DNA of 17,581 nt, from contig CAJTNK010000037.1 in NCBI GenBank assembly GCA_910577885.1, positions 1-17,581 on the forward strand, in the 5' to 3' direction. How positions within the stretch are numbered: the stretch's first letter is position 1; each line of letters begins with the position of its first letter. The notes beneath the pieces are model-generated. The model did no database searches and was not told the DNA's origin. It worked only from the letters and a program-made list of their open reading frames with translations. Positions 1 to 6,953 of the stretch are shown here, piece after piece. Source of the DNA: an uncultured Rikenella sp. Its GTDB lineage: Bacteria > Bacteroidota > Bacteroidia > Bacteroidales > Rikenellaceae. Position numbers and translations under genes: made by a program.

Positions 1-160
1 GAAGGCCGCTATTTCTCGCTCACGCTCGAGCGACCTCCGCTGGCGACGGCCGAAACACCTTTGATCCGCAACAAACCGCGATCGAAAATCGCGCGGGCCA
101 GCCGCCGCCCCCGCTCGATACTCGAAAGCTCCAGCGAGTTGCCGCCAGCGGTGCTTTGCA

Positions 161-194
161 GAGAAAAGCCCAGCCCTCGAGTGCCGAGCGGCAC
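161..194 (+). repeat. Left copy of a GC-rich intergenic motif, inverted relative to the right end of the window
   Basis: Three blocks lie in order: GAGAAAAGCCCAGC (161-174), GAGTGCCG (179-186) and GCGGCAC (188-194). The same blocks occur in the same order on the minus strand near the right end (17540 down to 17488) with longer spacers. The identity is short and patchy, so this is a tentative member of a dispersed family rather than a clean repeat. Confidence 0.4.
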
Positions 195-310
195 CGAGCC
201 CCGCCCGGGATGGCGGAGGCTCGCGCGACCCAAAGGGTCGCAGTTGTCCTACTGGCCGCCCAATTCCCGGGCGCCCGATTCGAAAAATTACTCCGCACAC
301 GGTCATAGAC

Positions 311-388
311 CGCGCGCCTGGGGAAATTCTTCCGTTTCAACTCATCGTTGAAACGGAGTATTTCCCTTTTAAGGCGGGCGCGCGGGGC
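311..388 (+). repeat. Palindromic element A, a large hairpin homologous to the element at 505-579
   Basis: Nested inverted repeats run from the outside in. CGCGCGC (311-317) pairs with GCGCGCG (378-384). GGGAAAT (321-327) pairs with ATTTCCC (360-366). CCGTTTCAAC (332-341) pairs with GTTGAAACGG (347-356), leaving a five-base apex TCATC. Element B has the same outer arm, the same GGAAATT arm, the same CAAC/GTTG apex and the same trailing GGGGC. Its middle stem is different but still paired. Conserved pairing with a changed sequence suggests a selected DNA or RNA fold. Confidence 0.75.
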
Positions 389-504
389 GAGCTATCCCGA
401 CGAGCATGAACTGGCCTCAGGCCGGCCAGGCCCCGCTTACGCCGGGCGGGCGGTGCCTCCCGGCACCCGGTACTGGCCATTCGGGCGAGAAAACAGTCTC
501 TGTC

Positions 505-579
505 CGCGCGCTGTCGGAAATTGACCAAACAACTCACGTTGCTTGGTCAATTTCCTACTCTAGCAATCGCGCGCGGGGC
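505..579 (+). repeat. Palindromic element B, a large hairpin homologous to the element at 311-388
   Basis: CGCGCGC (505-511) pairs with GCGCGCG (569-575). GGAAATTGACCAA (516-528) pairs with TTGGTCAATTTCC (543-555). After one A-C mismatch, CAAC (530-533) pairs with GTTG (538-541) over the apex TCAC. It lies 194 bp from element A in the same orientation. The sequence just upstream of each copy also shares a TACTGGCC...ATTC...GGGCG block (near 250-275 and 471-486), so the repeat unit may be longer than the palindrome. Confidence 0.75.
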
Positions 580-593
580 CGCCTACTAATAAG

Positions 594-687
594 GTCGAGA
601 AAACCTCGACAAAAGCCCCAACGGGGCCTCGCGGTGAGCGGGCGATACTTCGTATCGCTGGGGCCTGCTGGGCGAGAAAGCCCCAGC
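594..687 (+). other. Run of four consecutive small hairpins
   Basis: Four perfect stems follow one another: GTCGAG/CTCGAC (594-599 with 605-610), GCCCC/GGGGC (615-619 with 623-627), GCGATAC/GTATCGC (642-648 with 652-658, three-base loop) and GCTGGG/CCCAGC (667-672 with 682-687). None is followed by a clear T-run on the plus strand, so canonical intrinsic termination is not evident. The run ends about 100 nt before the membrane-protein gene at 790 and could form its structured leader, or be intergenic repeat debris. Confidence 0.5.
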
Positions 688-789
688 AAAACCGCCGCGC
701 AGGGGCACCCGGCTGGCACGGTTCTTGTAAGATCCTACCTCCGACAAAAGTCCACTCGAAAATTATCCACTCAAACACCTGAAAAAGTT

Positions 790-1374
790 ATGAAAAAACT
801 ATTCATGTCACGCCTGGAAACATTCCGCCATACGGTCAAAAACTGGTGGCTGCTGCTGTTACTCGGCATCGCCGCTTTCGGCGTCGGAATCTTCGTGTTC
901 GCCCAGCCCGGTTTCAGCTATGCCGCCATGGCCGTCCTGTTCGCTATCCTGATCCTCTTCGCCGGGGCCGTCAACATCGTCCTGGCCATCTCAAACACCA
1001 ACGCGGCCATCGGAAAAGGCTGGTTGTGGGCCGGCGGAGTCGTCGAGATACTCATCGGGCTCCTGCTGATCGCCCATCCGGGCATCTCGGCCGCCACACT
1101 GCCCTACTTTCTCGGCTTCTGGCTCATGTTCCGCAGCTTCGGACTCATCGGGTCGGGCAGCGACCTGATGTCGATGCGCGTACCCGGAGGCGGGTGGACC
1201 GTCTTCGTCGGAATCCTGTTGCTGATCTGCTCGGTCATGATCCTCGCTCAACCGTTCCTGTTCGGGGTCGAAGCCGTACTGATCTGGGTAGGCGTTTCGC
1301 TGCTGGTGGCCGGCATTGCGATGGCCGTCTCGGCGTTCGAACTGCGGGGGCTGCACCGCCACCTGGCCGAATAG
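790..1374 (+). CDS. HdeD/DUF308 family six-helix integral membrane protein
   Basis: The 194-residue product is almost entirely hydrophobic. About six membrane segments lie near residues 19-38, 43-67, 78-95, 102-120, 136-154 and 159-182, separated by short loops (FAQPG, AHPGIS, MRVPGGG). This architecture, with repeated 'AQP/AHP' helix ends and Gly-rich helices, fits the HdeD/DUF308 family. In E. coli HdeD is linked to acid resistance, but most homologues are uncharacterised, so the physiological role here is unknown. The start at ATG 790 (MKKLF) gives a basic cytoplasmic tail before the first helix. ATG 805 is an alternative. The frame stays open back to 406, but that extension is compositionally unlike the protein and runs through the palindromic elements. 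No promoter consensus was found upstream. It stands 182 nt from the following operon and appears to be monocistronic. Confidence 0.85.
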   Translation: MKKLFMSRLETFRHTVKNWWLLLLLGIAAFGVGIFVFAQPGFSYAAMAVLFAILILFAGAVNIVLAISNTNAAIGKGWLWAGGVVEILIGLLLIAHPGISAATLPYFLGFWLMFRSFGLIGSGSDLMSMRVPGGGWTVFVGILLLICSVMILAQPFLFGVEAVLIWVGVSLLVAGIAMAVSAFELRGLHRHLAE

Positions 1375-1404
1375 CCCGCGCGCAGACAGACACACATCCT
1401 CCAA

Positions 1405-1448
1405 AAAGGGTCGACAGAACCGCATCGCAGCGGCCCTGTCGACCCTTT
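1405..1448. terminator. Stem-loop after the DUF308 gene, probable terminator
   Basis: A perfect 13-bp inverted repeat, AAAGGGTCGACAG (1405-1417) with CTGTCGACCCTTT (1436-1448), encloses an 18-nt loop. The loop holds a smaller CCGC/GCGG stem. The plus-strand side ends in only three T's, while the minus-strand side continues into five, so its strength for the upstream plus-strand gene is uncertain. Its place 30 nt after the stop codon favours a terminator. Confidence 0.6.
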
Positions 1449-1494
1449 CGCAACTCCCCGGCAAAAAAGCGCGCCGAACTGTGCCGGGAATCGT

Positions 1495-1502
1495 TATCTT
1501 TG
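1495..1502 (+). promoter_or_regulatory. Possible -7 box (TATCTTTG) for the suhB-like to nadE operon
   Basis: TATCTTTG matches the Bacteroidota -7 consensus TAnnTTTG exactly and lies 55 nt before the first ATG of the operon, downstream of the stem at 1405-1448. No convincing TTTG -33 element sits 19-21 nt upstream; the region there is GC-rich. The position is right but half of the promoter signature is missing. Confidence 0.45.
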
Positions 1503-1556
1503 TCTATCCGATAGGCCGGACGGGAGGCCGAACGACAACAACGAACGGTGAATTAT

Positions 1557-2384
1557 ATGAGACAACTCGACTGGGAACAAATTTGCAGCCGCGTGCGAGA
1601 AATCGCCGCCCGGGCGGCCGCTTACATCGCCGACGAACGACGGCGGTTCACGACCGACAAGGTCGAGACGAAGGGGGTGCATAACTTTGTCTCGTATGTG
1701 GACAAGGGGGCCGAACGGATGATCGTCGAGGCGCTCGGCACGTTGTTGCCCGAGGCCGGTTTCGTGGCCGAAGAGGGGGGTGGACGCACGGACGACCGGG
1801 CGCCGTATCAGTGGATCGTCGACCCGCTGGACGGGACCACCAATTTCGTGCACGGACTGCCGCCGTACGCCGTGAGCATCGCCCTGTGGGATGCTCGGGC
1901 ACGGGAGACGGTGGTCGGCGTGGTGCACGAGGTGACGCTCGACGAGTGTTTTTACACGTGGCGGGGGGCTGAGGGGGCTTTTCTGAACGGAGAGGTCATT
2001 CGAGTGTCGGACGTAGCGCAGGTGGACGATGCGCTGGTGCTGAGCGGGCTGGCCTACGGACTCGATCCGGCCCTGGCGGAACACTTCGAACGGAGTTTCG
2101 CCCACTTCAACCGCCACAGCCACGGGGCGAGGCGGTTGGGATCGGCCGCCACGGACCTGGTCTATGTGGCGGCCGGACGGGCCGACGCTTTTTACCAAAT
2201 CGGACTCTCACCGTGGGACGTGGCGGCCGGAGCTTTCATCGTGCGACAGGCCGGAGGACGCGTCACCGACTTTCGGGGCGGAGAGGACTATGTCTTCGGC
2301 CGGAGCGTCGTGGCTACCACGCCGGGGGTGTGGAACGAGGTGTTCGGACTCGTGGCCGGAGAAACGTTCAACGAATGCGAATAA
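1557..2384 (+). CDS. Inositol monophosphatase family (SuhB-like) phosphatase
   Basis: This predicted Mg2+/Li+-sensitive sugar or inositol phosphate phosphatase has 275 residues, the usual family length. The hallmark metal and catalytic motifs are intact: a Glu pair in FVAEEGG (72-73), DPLDGTTNF (89-97, metal-binding Asps and the Thr) and WDVAAG (220-225). Hydrophobic beta strands typical of the fold surround them. ATG 1557 (MRQLDW) is preferred over the in-frame GTG three codons earlier. The substrate is not evident: the family includes inositol-1-phosphatase, 3'(2'),5'-bisphosphate nucleotidase (CysQ) and fructose-1,6-bisphosphatase relatives, but the motif spacing and length fit the SuhB/IMPase branch best. 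It opens an operon whose next genes act on envelope lipids and glycans, nine nt before the acyltransferase, which suggests a sugar- or inositol-phosphate role in envelope building. That last link is inference. Confidence 0.9.
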   Translation: MRQLDWEQICSRVREIAARAAAYIADERRRFTTDKVETKGVHNFVSYVDKGAERMIVEALGTLLPEAGFVAEEGGGRTDDRAPYQWIVDPLDGTTNFVHGLPPYAVSIALWDARARETVVGVVHEVTLDECFYTWRGAEGAFLNGEVIRVSDVAQVDDALVLSGLAYGLDPALAEHFERSFAHFNRHSHGARRLGSAATDLVYVAAGRADAFYQIGLSPWDVAAGAFIVRQAGGRVTDFRGGEDYVFGRSVVATTPGVWNEVFGLVAGETFNECE

Positions 2385-2393
2385 CAGCAGACT

Positions 2394-3305
2394 ATGTGGA
2401 GTTACTATCTGATCTATCCGCTGGCCTGGGTGCTGGGACGGCTGCCATATAAGATCCAGTTTCTCTTTTCGGACGCGGTACGATGGGTTTTGTACCGCGT
2501 GGTGCGCTACCGGCTCGGGGTGGTTCGCCAGAACCTGTTGGCCTCGTTCCCGGAAAAGAGCCCGCAAGAGAGACGCAGGATCGAACGGGCTTTCTATGCC
2601 CACTTGGCGGATGTCTTTATCGAGACCTTGTCGCTGGCCTCGGTGAGCGAACGGCAGATCCGGGAACGGCTGCGGTACCTCAACCCGGAGGACTTGGAGC
2701 GGTGGACGGCAGGGCGGTCGTGGATCTCGGCGATGGCGCATTACGGGTCGTGGGAGTACACGACCAACTTCGACCTCTACCGGACACACGACGAGACACT
2801 GGCGGTCTACCGGCCGCTCAGCAACCGCGGGGCGGACCGGTTCTACCGGCGGATCCGGAGCCGGTTCGGGGTGCAGCCGGTGCCGATGCACGACGTGGCC
2901 AGGGAGATGGTGCGGTGTGTGCGGGAAAGAAAGGCCGCGACGCTGGCGTTGATCGCCGACCAGACACCGCCGTGGCCGGAGATTCAGAACTGGACGCTGT
3001 TCCTCGGGCGGTGGACCCCGTTTTTCACCGGGATGGAGAAACTCGCCGTACGGTTTCACCTGCCGGTCGTCTTTCTCGATGTGCGGAAAGTGCGGCGAGG
3101 GTACTACGAGGCACGGTTCGACCTGCTCTACGACGGCGACGAGGCGGTGGCCGAGGGCGAAATTACGAGACGGTATGCCGAGCGGCTCGAACGGATGATC
3201 CGCACCCGGCCGGAGCTTTGGATGTGGTCGCACCGGCGGTGGAAGCACGACCGGGAGGAGTGGTTGGCACGCCATCCGCAGCGACATAAATCGAAGGAAA
3301 AATAG
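2394..3305 (+). CDS. Lysophospholipid / lipid A acyltransferase family protein (LpxL/HtrB-like)
   Basis: The 303-residue protein belongs to the bacterial lipid A acyltransferase superfamily, which moves acyl chains onto lipid A precursors or related lipids at the inner face of the inner membrane. The N terminus (WSYYLIYPLAWVLGRLPYK) is a hydrophobic anchor. The catalytic H-x4-E motif is HYGSWE (H116, E121). Further family blocks are YRPL (139-142), ADQTPP (188-193) and the C-terminal WMWSHRRWK (276-284). Length matches the family. It starts at ATG 2394, nine nt after the phosphatase, and its stop is two nt before the next gene, so it is probably co-transcribed and perhaps translationally coupled. 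In Bacteroidota such single LpxL-like enzymes commonly add the secondary acyl chain of lipid A. Acceptor and acyl donor cannot be read from the sequence, so no symbol is given. Confidence 0.9.
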   Translation: MWSYYLIYPLAWVLGRLPYKIQFLFSDAVRWVLYRVVRYRLGVVRQNLLASFPEKSPQERRRIERAFYAHLADVFIETLSLASVSERQIRERLRYLNPEDLERWTAGRSWISAMAHYGSWEYTTNFDLYRTHDETLAVYRPLSNRGADRFYRRIRSRFGVQPVPMHDVAREMVRCVRERKAATLALIADQTPPWPEIQNWTLFLGRWTPFFTGMEKLAVRFHLPVVFLDVRKVRRGYYEARFDLLYDGDEAVAEGEITRRYAERLERMIRTRPELWMWSHRRWKHDREEWLARHPQRHKSKEK

Positions 3306-3307
3306 CG

Positions 3308-4360
3308 ATGGAACGTTTGGCGGTCGTGATTCTGAACTGGAACGGCGAGGAGTTCCTGCGACGTTTTCTGCCGGGGGTGGTGGAATGCTCTGTGGGGATC
3401 CATGCGCCGGAGGGATGCGAGGTGACGGTGGTAGTGGCCGACAACGGGTCGACGGACGGTTCGGTGGCGTGGCTCACGGAGAGTTACGGTTCGGGCGGCG
3501 ATTCGCTGCGGGTCGCTTTATTGACACTGGGGCGAAACTACGGCTTCACGGGAGGCTACAACCGGGCGCTGGCATCGCCGCTGCTGGAGGGGTATGACTA
3601 TTTTCTGCTCTTGAACTCCGACGTCGAGGTGACCGCCGGGTGGCTCGGGCCGCTGGTCGAGGCTTTGCGGGGGGATGCGTCCGTCGGGGCGGTCATGCCG
3701 AAGATGCGGGGGTACGAGCGGCGCGAATACTTTGAGTATGCGGGGGCGGCCGGCGGATTTATCGACGCGCTGGGGTATCCGTTTTGTCGCGGACGGATTT
3801 TCGGCACCGTCGAACGCGACGAAGGGCAGTACGACACACCGAGGGATGTATTCTGGGCCACCGGGGCGGCCTTGCTGATCCGAGCGGCGCTGTGGCGGCG
3901 GCTCGGGGGGTTGGACGAGGCCTTTTTCGCCCATATGGAGGAGATAGACCTCTGCTGGCGGTTGTGGCGCGAGGGATATCGGGTCACGGTGGTGCCGCGG
4001 GCCGTGGTCTATCATGTCGGGGGAGGGGCCTTGCCGGCGTCGTCGCCCCGGAAAACCTACCTCAATTTTCGGAACAACCTCGCGATGCTCTACAAAAACC
4101 TCTCGCGGGGGCGGTTCGCGGCGGTTTACGGGGTGCGGCTCGGGATCGATTTTTTGCAGGCGCTCGGCTATTGTCTCGCGGGGCGGTTCGCTTTCGGTGC
4201 AGCCGTGGTCCGAGGGCACAGGGATTTTTGGCTCCGGATGCGGCGGGGATTGGCGCGGGGGGAGGCCTCGGTCGCCTGGCCGCCCGGACGGGTACTCTAC
4301 CGCGGGAGTGTGGCGTTGAGGTACCTCGTCGGACGGAGGAAATTCGAAAACATGATGTAA
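3308..4360 (+). CDS. Family 2 glycosyltransferase (WbbL/rhamnosyltransferase-like, GT-A fold)
   Basis: This cytoplasmic nucleotide-sugar-dependent transferase has 350 residues. The GT-A signature blocks appear in order: LNWNGEEFL (9-17), ADNGSTDGS (44-52, nucleotide binding), NYGFTGGYN (77-85), LLNSDVEV (101-108, with NSD in the place of the metal-binding DxD), ATGAALLIR (184-192) and the acceptor-side HMEEIDLCWR (209-218, likely catalytic acidic residue). The C-terminal third is basic and hydrophobic (about 265-345), suggesting membrane association. The blocks fit COG1216-type transferases that build O-antigen, capsule or other surface glycans; donor and acceptor are unknown. It begins two nt after the acyltransferase stop and ends 13 nt before the lipoprotein gene. 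No polysaccharide cluster is visible nearby, so this is a lone transferase in a mixed operon. Confidence 0.9.
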   Translation: MERLAVVILNWNGEEFLRRFLPGVVECSVGIHAPEGCEVTVVVADNGSTDGSVAWLTESYGSGGDSLRVALLTLGRNYGFTGGYNRALASPLLEGYDYFLLLNSDVEVTAGWLGPLVEALRGDASVGAVMPKMRGYERREYFEYAGAAGGFIDALGYPFCRGRIFGTVERDEGQYDTPRDVFWATGAALLIRAALWRRLGGLDEAFFAHMEEIDLCWRLWREGYRVTVVPRAVVYHVGGGALPASSPRKTYLNFRNNLAMLYKNLSRGRFAAVYGVRLGIDFLQALGYCLAGRFAFGAAVVRGHRDFWLRMRRGLARGEASVAWPPGRVLYRGSVALRYLVGRRKFENMM

Positions 4361-4373
4361 CTTCCAAAGGGAA

Positions 4374-5219
4374 ATGAAACAATCCATACTCTTCTCGATC
4401 TGCCTCGGCGGAGCCTTGCTCTTCGGGGCTTGCGGCGGGGGCGCCTCGTCCGGCGGCGGAGGCGCGGCCACCGCTTCGGACCGGGCGGCGGGGGCCGTCG
4501 CCGTACCGGAACCGAAGCGGGCGGTGGCCCGGATCGTGGCGGAATATCCGCACGACCCAGAGGCTTATACCCAGGGACTGGTGTGGGTCGACGGCGGATT
4601 GTACGAGAGCACGGGCGAGTACGGCCGTTCGTCGCTGCGGCGGATCGAACCGATCGAGACGGGACAGGTCGTCCGGCGGGTCGAACTGCCCGATCGGTAT
4701 TTCGGCGAAGGGTTGGCCTTGGTGGGCGACTCGCTGCTCTACCAGCTCACCTGGCGCGAACAACGCTGCCTGGTCTACGACCGGCGGGATTTCCGACAAG
4801 TCGGAGTCTTCGCCTACGGGGGCGAAGGGTGGGGACTGACCACGGGCGGAACGGCCGCCGATTCGCTCTACATGAGCGACGGCAGTGCCTGGATCCGGGT
4901 GCTGCGACCGGCCGACTTCACCCAGCTCCGACGGTTCGAGGTGCGCGACCACCGGGGACCGGTGCAGGAGATCAACGAGCTGGAGTGGATCGGCAACCGG
5001 CTCTGGGCCAACCTCTATCTGACCGACCGGATGGCGGTGATCGACCCCGCGACGGGACACGTCACCCACTACATCGACTGTTCGGGGCTGACCACACGGA
5101 TCGGCCTGCGACACGACACCGATGTCTTCAACGGCATTGCGTACGATCCGGCTTCGGGGCGGATCTTCGTCACGGGGAAGAACTGGGACAAACTGTTTGA
5201 AATCGAAGTCGACTTATGA
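4374..5219 (+). CDS. Glutaminyl-peptide cyclotransferase (plant/bacterial type) lipoprotein
   Basis: This enzyme family converts N-terminal glutamine of peptides to pyroglutamate. The 281-residue protein starts with a lipoprotein signal: MKQ, a hydrophobic core, and Cys20 in LLFGAC. The residues after Cys20 are Gly/Ser-rich and lack the acidic surface-export signal seen in many Bacteroidota lipoproteins, so a periplasm-facing anchor is more likely (inference). The mature part shows the beta-propeller family blocks: PHDPEAYTQGLVW (59-71), YESTGEYGRSSLRRI, FGEGLAL, NELEWIGNRLWANLY and NGIAYDPASGRIFVTGKNWDKLFEIEV near the C terminus. These fit the glutamine cyclotransferase family (PF05096), unrelated to the animal zinc enzymes. 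The start at ATG 4374 follows AAAGGGAA, one of the few purine-rich leaders here. Its TGA overlaps the nadE ATG as ATGA, implying translational coupling. Confidence 0.9.
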   Translation: MKQSILFSICLGGALLFGACGGGASSGGGGAATASDRAAGAVAVPEPKRAVARIVAEYPHDPEAYTQGLVWVDGGLYESTGEYGRSSLRRIEPIETGQVVRRVELPDRYFGEGLALVGDSLLYQLTWREQRCLVYDRRDFRQVGVFAYGGEGWGLTTGGTAADSLYMSDGSAWIRVLRPADFTQLRRFEVRDHRGPVQEINELEWIGNRLWANLYLTDRMAVIDPATGHVTHYIDCSGLTTRIGLRHDTDVFNGIAYDPASGRIFVTGKNWDKLFEIEVDL

Positions 5220-6628
5220 AAATTGCGCTCATACAGCAGAACTACAAAATAGGAGACATGGCGGGGAATGCGGCCCGGATGCGGGCGGCGATCGCCGAGG
5301 CGGCGGAGCGGGGGGCCGCGGCGGTGGTTTTCTCGCACCGGGCTTTGGTCGGGAACGGACCGTTGCTGGGATTGGCCGCTTCGGAGGCTTTCGAGCGGCA
5401 GGCGGCGGAGGCGGAGAGCGAGGTGGCGGCTTTTGCCGCTTCGGCGGGGGTGCGACTCATCTCGAAAGACACAGAGATTGAAGGGATTAGAATCCACTGC
5501 GCGGCGGATTACTTTCGGCACGGTGGTCCGGAGGAGAAGCGGGAGCGGTTGCGGGGCGAAGCTACCGCGACGGGGTGTCCGGTGGTGTGGGTCAACGCCG
5601 TGGGGGCGCAGACCGGGACGATCTACTACGGCGGATCGTGCGTCGTGTGGCCGGGCGGAGAGGCTGTGGAGCTGCCGCTGTTCAAGGAAGAGGTGGCGGT
5701 GGTGGACCTCTCTCGGCCGCAGGAGCGGTCGGCGGCGTGGGGCGATCGGCTGGACCAGCTGCACGGGGCGTTGATCCTGGGGATCCGCGACTACTTCGCC
5801 AAAACCGGGATGCGGGATGCGTGCGTGGCGATGTCGGGCGGGATCGACTCGGCGCTGGTACTGGCACTGGCGGCGGAGGCGCTCGGGGCCGAGCGGGTGA
5901 AGACGGTGATGCTGCCCTCGCGGTACTCGTCGGACCACTCGGTGGAGGACTCGGAGGAGATGATCCGGCGGCTGGGGATTCCGACCGGGCAGGTGTGGCG
6001 GATCCCCATCACCGCGACTTTCGATGCGGCGCTCGACGCCCTGCAACCCATCCTCAGCACCGCCACCACCGACGCGAGCCGAGGGCTGGCCGAAGAGAAC
6101 ATGCAGGCGCGGATCCGACTGATGATGACGATGGCGCTGTCGAACAGCCACGGGGCGCTGATGCTCAACACGTCGAACAAAAGCGAGGCGGCGGTGGGTT
6201 ACGGGACGCTGTACGGGGACACGAGCGGAGCGCTGGGGGTGATCGGCGACTTGTACAAGGAGGATGTCTATGCGCTGTCGCGGCGGATCAACGAGGCGGC
6301 GGTGGCACGAGGAGCGGCCGAAGGGCCGATCCCGGAACACATCCTGACCAAAGCCCCTTCGGCGGAGCTGCGACCGGGACAACAGGACACGGACTCGTTG
6401 CCGGACTATCCGCTGCTGGACGCGATCCTGCAACGGTTGATCGAAGGAGGACGGTCGGCGGCGGAGGTGGTGGCCGAGGGTTTCGAGCGCGAGGTGGTGG
6501 AACGGGTCTGCCGGCTCTTGCTCTCGGGAGACTTCAAACGGTTCCAGCTGCCGCCCGCTTTGCGGGTGTCGGGATGCACGTTCGGCGTGGAGTGGCAGTG
6601 GCCGATCGTCGCCGCCAAAATCTTATAA
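5216..6628 (+). CDS. nadE: NAD+ synthetase with a degenerate, shortened N-terminal glutaminase (nitrilase) domain
   Basis: This enzyme makes NAD+ from deamido-NAD (NaAD), ATP and ammonia or glutamine. The C-terminal synthetase domain (from about 181) is complete: PP-loop SGGIDSAL (207-214), LPSRYSSDHS (233-242), LAEENMQARIR (291-301), LNTSNKSEAAVGYGT (317-331), GDLYKEDVY (344-352) and the substrate loop around 373-400. The N-terminal part begins like a nitrilase (MKIALIQQNYKIGDMAGN), but the usual FPELALTGYP block reads FSHRALVGNG (39-48), putting His41 where the catalytic Glu should be. The stretches that carry the catalytic Lys and Cys are not found. The part that would normally precede the synthetase (about 270 residues) is only about 180 long, and the distal block VVWVNAVGAQTGTIYYGGS is kept. 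Glutaminase activity is therefore unlikely and ammonia dependence is inferred. It overlaps the cyclotransferase stop as ATGA and is followed by a terminator. Confidence 0.93.
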   Translation: MKIALIQQNYKIGDMAGNAARMRAAIAEAAERGAAAVVFSHRALVGNGPLLGLAASEAFERQAAEAESEVAAFAASAGVRLISKDTEIEGIRIHCAADYFRHGGPEEKRERLRGEATATGCPVVWVNAVGAQTGTIYYGGSCVVWPGGEAVELPLFKEEVAVVDLSRPQERSAAWGDRLDQLHGALILGIRDYFAKTGMRDACVAMSGGIDSALVLALAAEALGAERVKTVMLPSRYSSDHSVEDSEEMIRRLGIPTGQVWRIPITATFDAALDALQPILSTATTDASRGLAEENMQARIRLMMTMALSNSHGALMLNTSNKSEAAVGYGTLYGDTSGALGVIGDLYKEDVYALSRRINEAAVARGAAEGPIPEHILTKAPSAELRPGQQDTDSLPDYPLLDAILQRLIEGGRSAAEVVAEGFEREVVERVCRLLLSGDFKRFQLPPALRVSGCTFGVEWQWPIVAAKIL

Positions 6629-6651
6629 GACAGACCTTACTGTCCGGTGCT

Positions 6652-6688
6652 AAGAAAGGCCGTCCGATGTTTTCGGACGGCCTTTCTT
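6652..6688 (+). terminator. Intrinsic terminator of the suhB-like to nadE operon
   Basis: A perfect 16-bp stem, 6652-6667 with 6673-6688, has a five-base loop (TGTTT) and AAGAAAGG/CCTTTCTT ends. It starts 24 nt after the nadE stop. The T-rich side is part of the stem, so it could also work in the other direction. Confidence 0.85.
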
Positions 6689-6722
6689 GCATCCGGGCAT
6701 CGAGTAACCCGTCGTTTCTCTT

Positions 6723-6762
6723 AAAAATCCCCGTTTAACCTCGGGTTAAACGGGGATTTTTT
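6723..6762. terminator. Second, bidirectional intrinsic terminator between nadE and eno
   Basis: An 18-bp perfect stem (6723-6740 with 6744-6761) with loop TCG has A5 on one side and T6 on the other. It therefore reads as a canonical terminator on both strands. It backs up the nadE operon terminator and could also stop read-through from enolase. Confidence 0.85.
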
Positions 6763-6817
6763 GCGACGCAGGAATCCCCCTCCCCCACCCCACGCTGGCA
6801 ACCACTCCGGCAACCAC

Positions 6818-6863
6818 AAAAAAAGCCTTGCGCCTCCTCCGATAGTATAGGAGTGCGCAAGGC
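6818..6863 (-). terminator. Intrinsic terminator of eno
   Basis: Read on the minus strand, GCCTTGCGC (6863-6855) pairs with GCGCAAGGC (6833-6825), with an inner CTCCT/AGGAG extension and one bulged base. A run of T's follows (complement of the A-run at about 6818-6824). It lies about 90 nt past the enolase stop codon. Together with the two stems above, it fills most of the 325-bp convergent gap; nothing else was seen in this gap. Confidence 0.88.
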
Positions 6864-6953
6864 CTCAATCATCTCCGCCCCACAGTCCCCAAAGAGATGC
6901 GGCGCGCGGGCAAGATTCACCGTCTATTCAAAGTGCCCCCAAAGGGCGAGCCA

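Larger units (their letters stand above)
1..789. other. Long gene-free region rich in small hairpins
   Basis: No open frame here has recognisable protein features. The visible short frames are GC-rich and Arg/Pro/Ser-rich on both strands, as expected by chance. The region is instead packed with inverted repeats. Examples are GTGCC/GGCAC (181-185 with 190-194), GCGACCC/GGGTCGC (225-231 with 235-241), two large homologous palindromes listed separately, and four small stems at 594-687. No sequence matching the Bacteroidota -7 box TAnnTTTG was seen ahead of the gene at 790. It could hold termination or processing signals of an upstream gene, dispersed intergenic repeats, or a structured RNA; the sequence alone does not decide. 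Confidence 0.6.

Noticed and set aside
9..233. Minus-strand open frame of 74 codons at the left edge
   Set aside because: No recognisable domain; it lies in hairpin-rich DNA where overlapping frames are open on both strands.
311..388. Integron attC site, because of AAC/GTT at the hairpin apex
   Set aside because: In attC sites the AAC/GTT core boxes are at the outer ends of the palindrome, not at the apex; no integrase or cassette structure is present.
406..789. A 128-codon in-frame extension of the DUF308 membrane protein
   Set aside because: It is Arg/Pro/Gly/Ser-rich, unlike the hydrophobic protein, and crosses the palindromic element B. MKKLF at 790 is a natural start for this family.
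1..789. tRNA or rRNA genes in the gene-free left region
   Set aside because: No cloverleaf with a GTTCRA-type T arm or rRNA-like sequence could be traced by eye on either strand.
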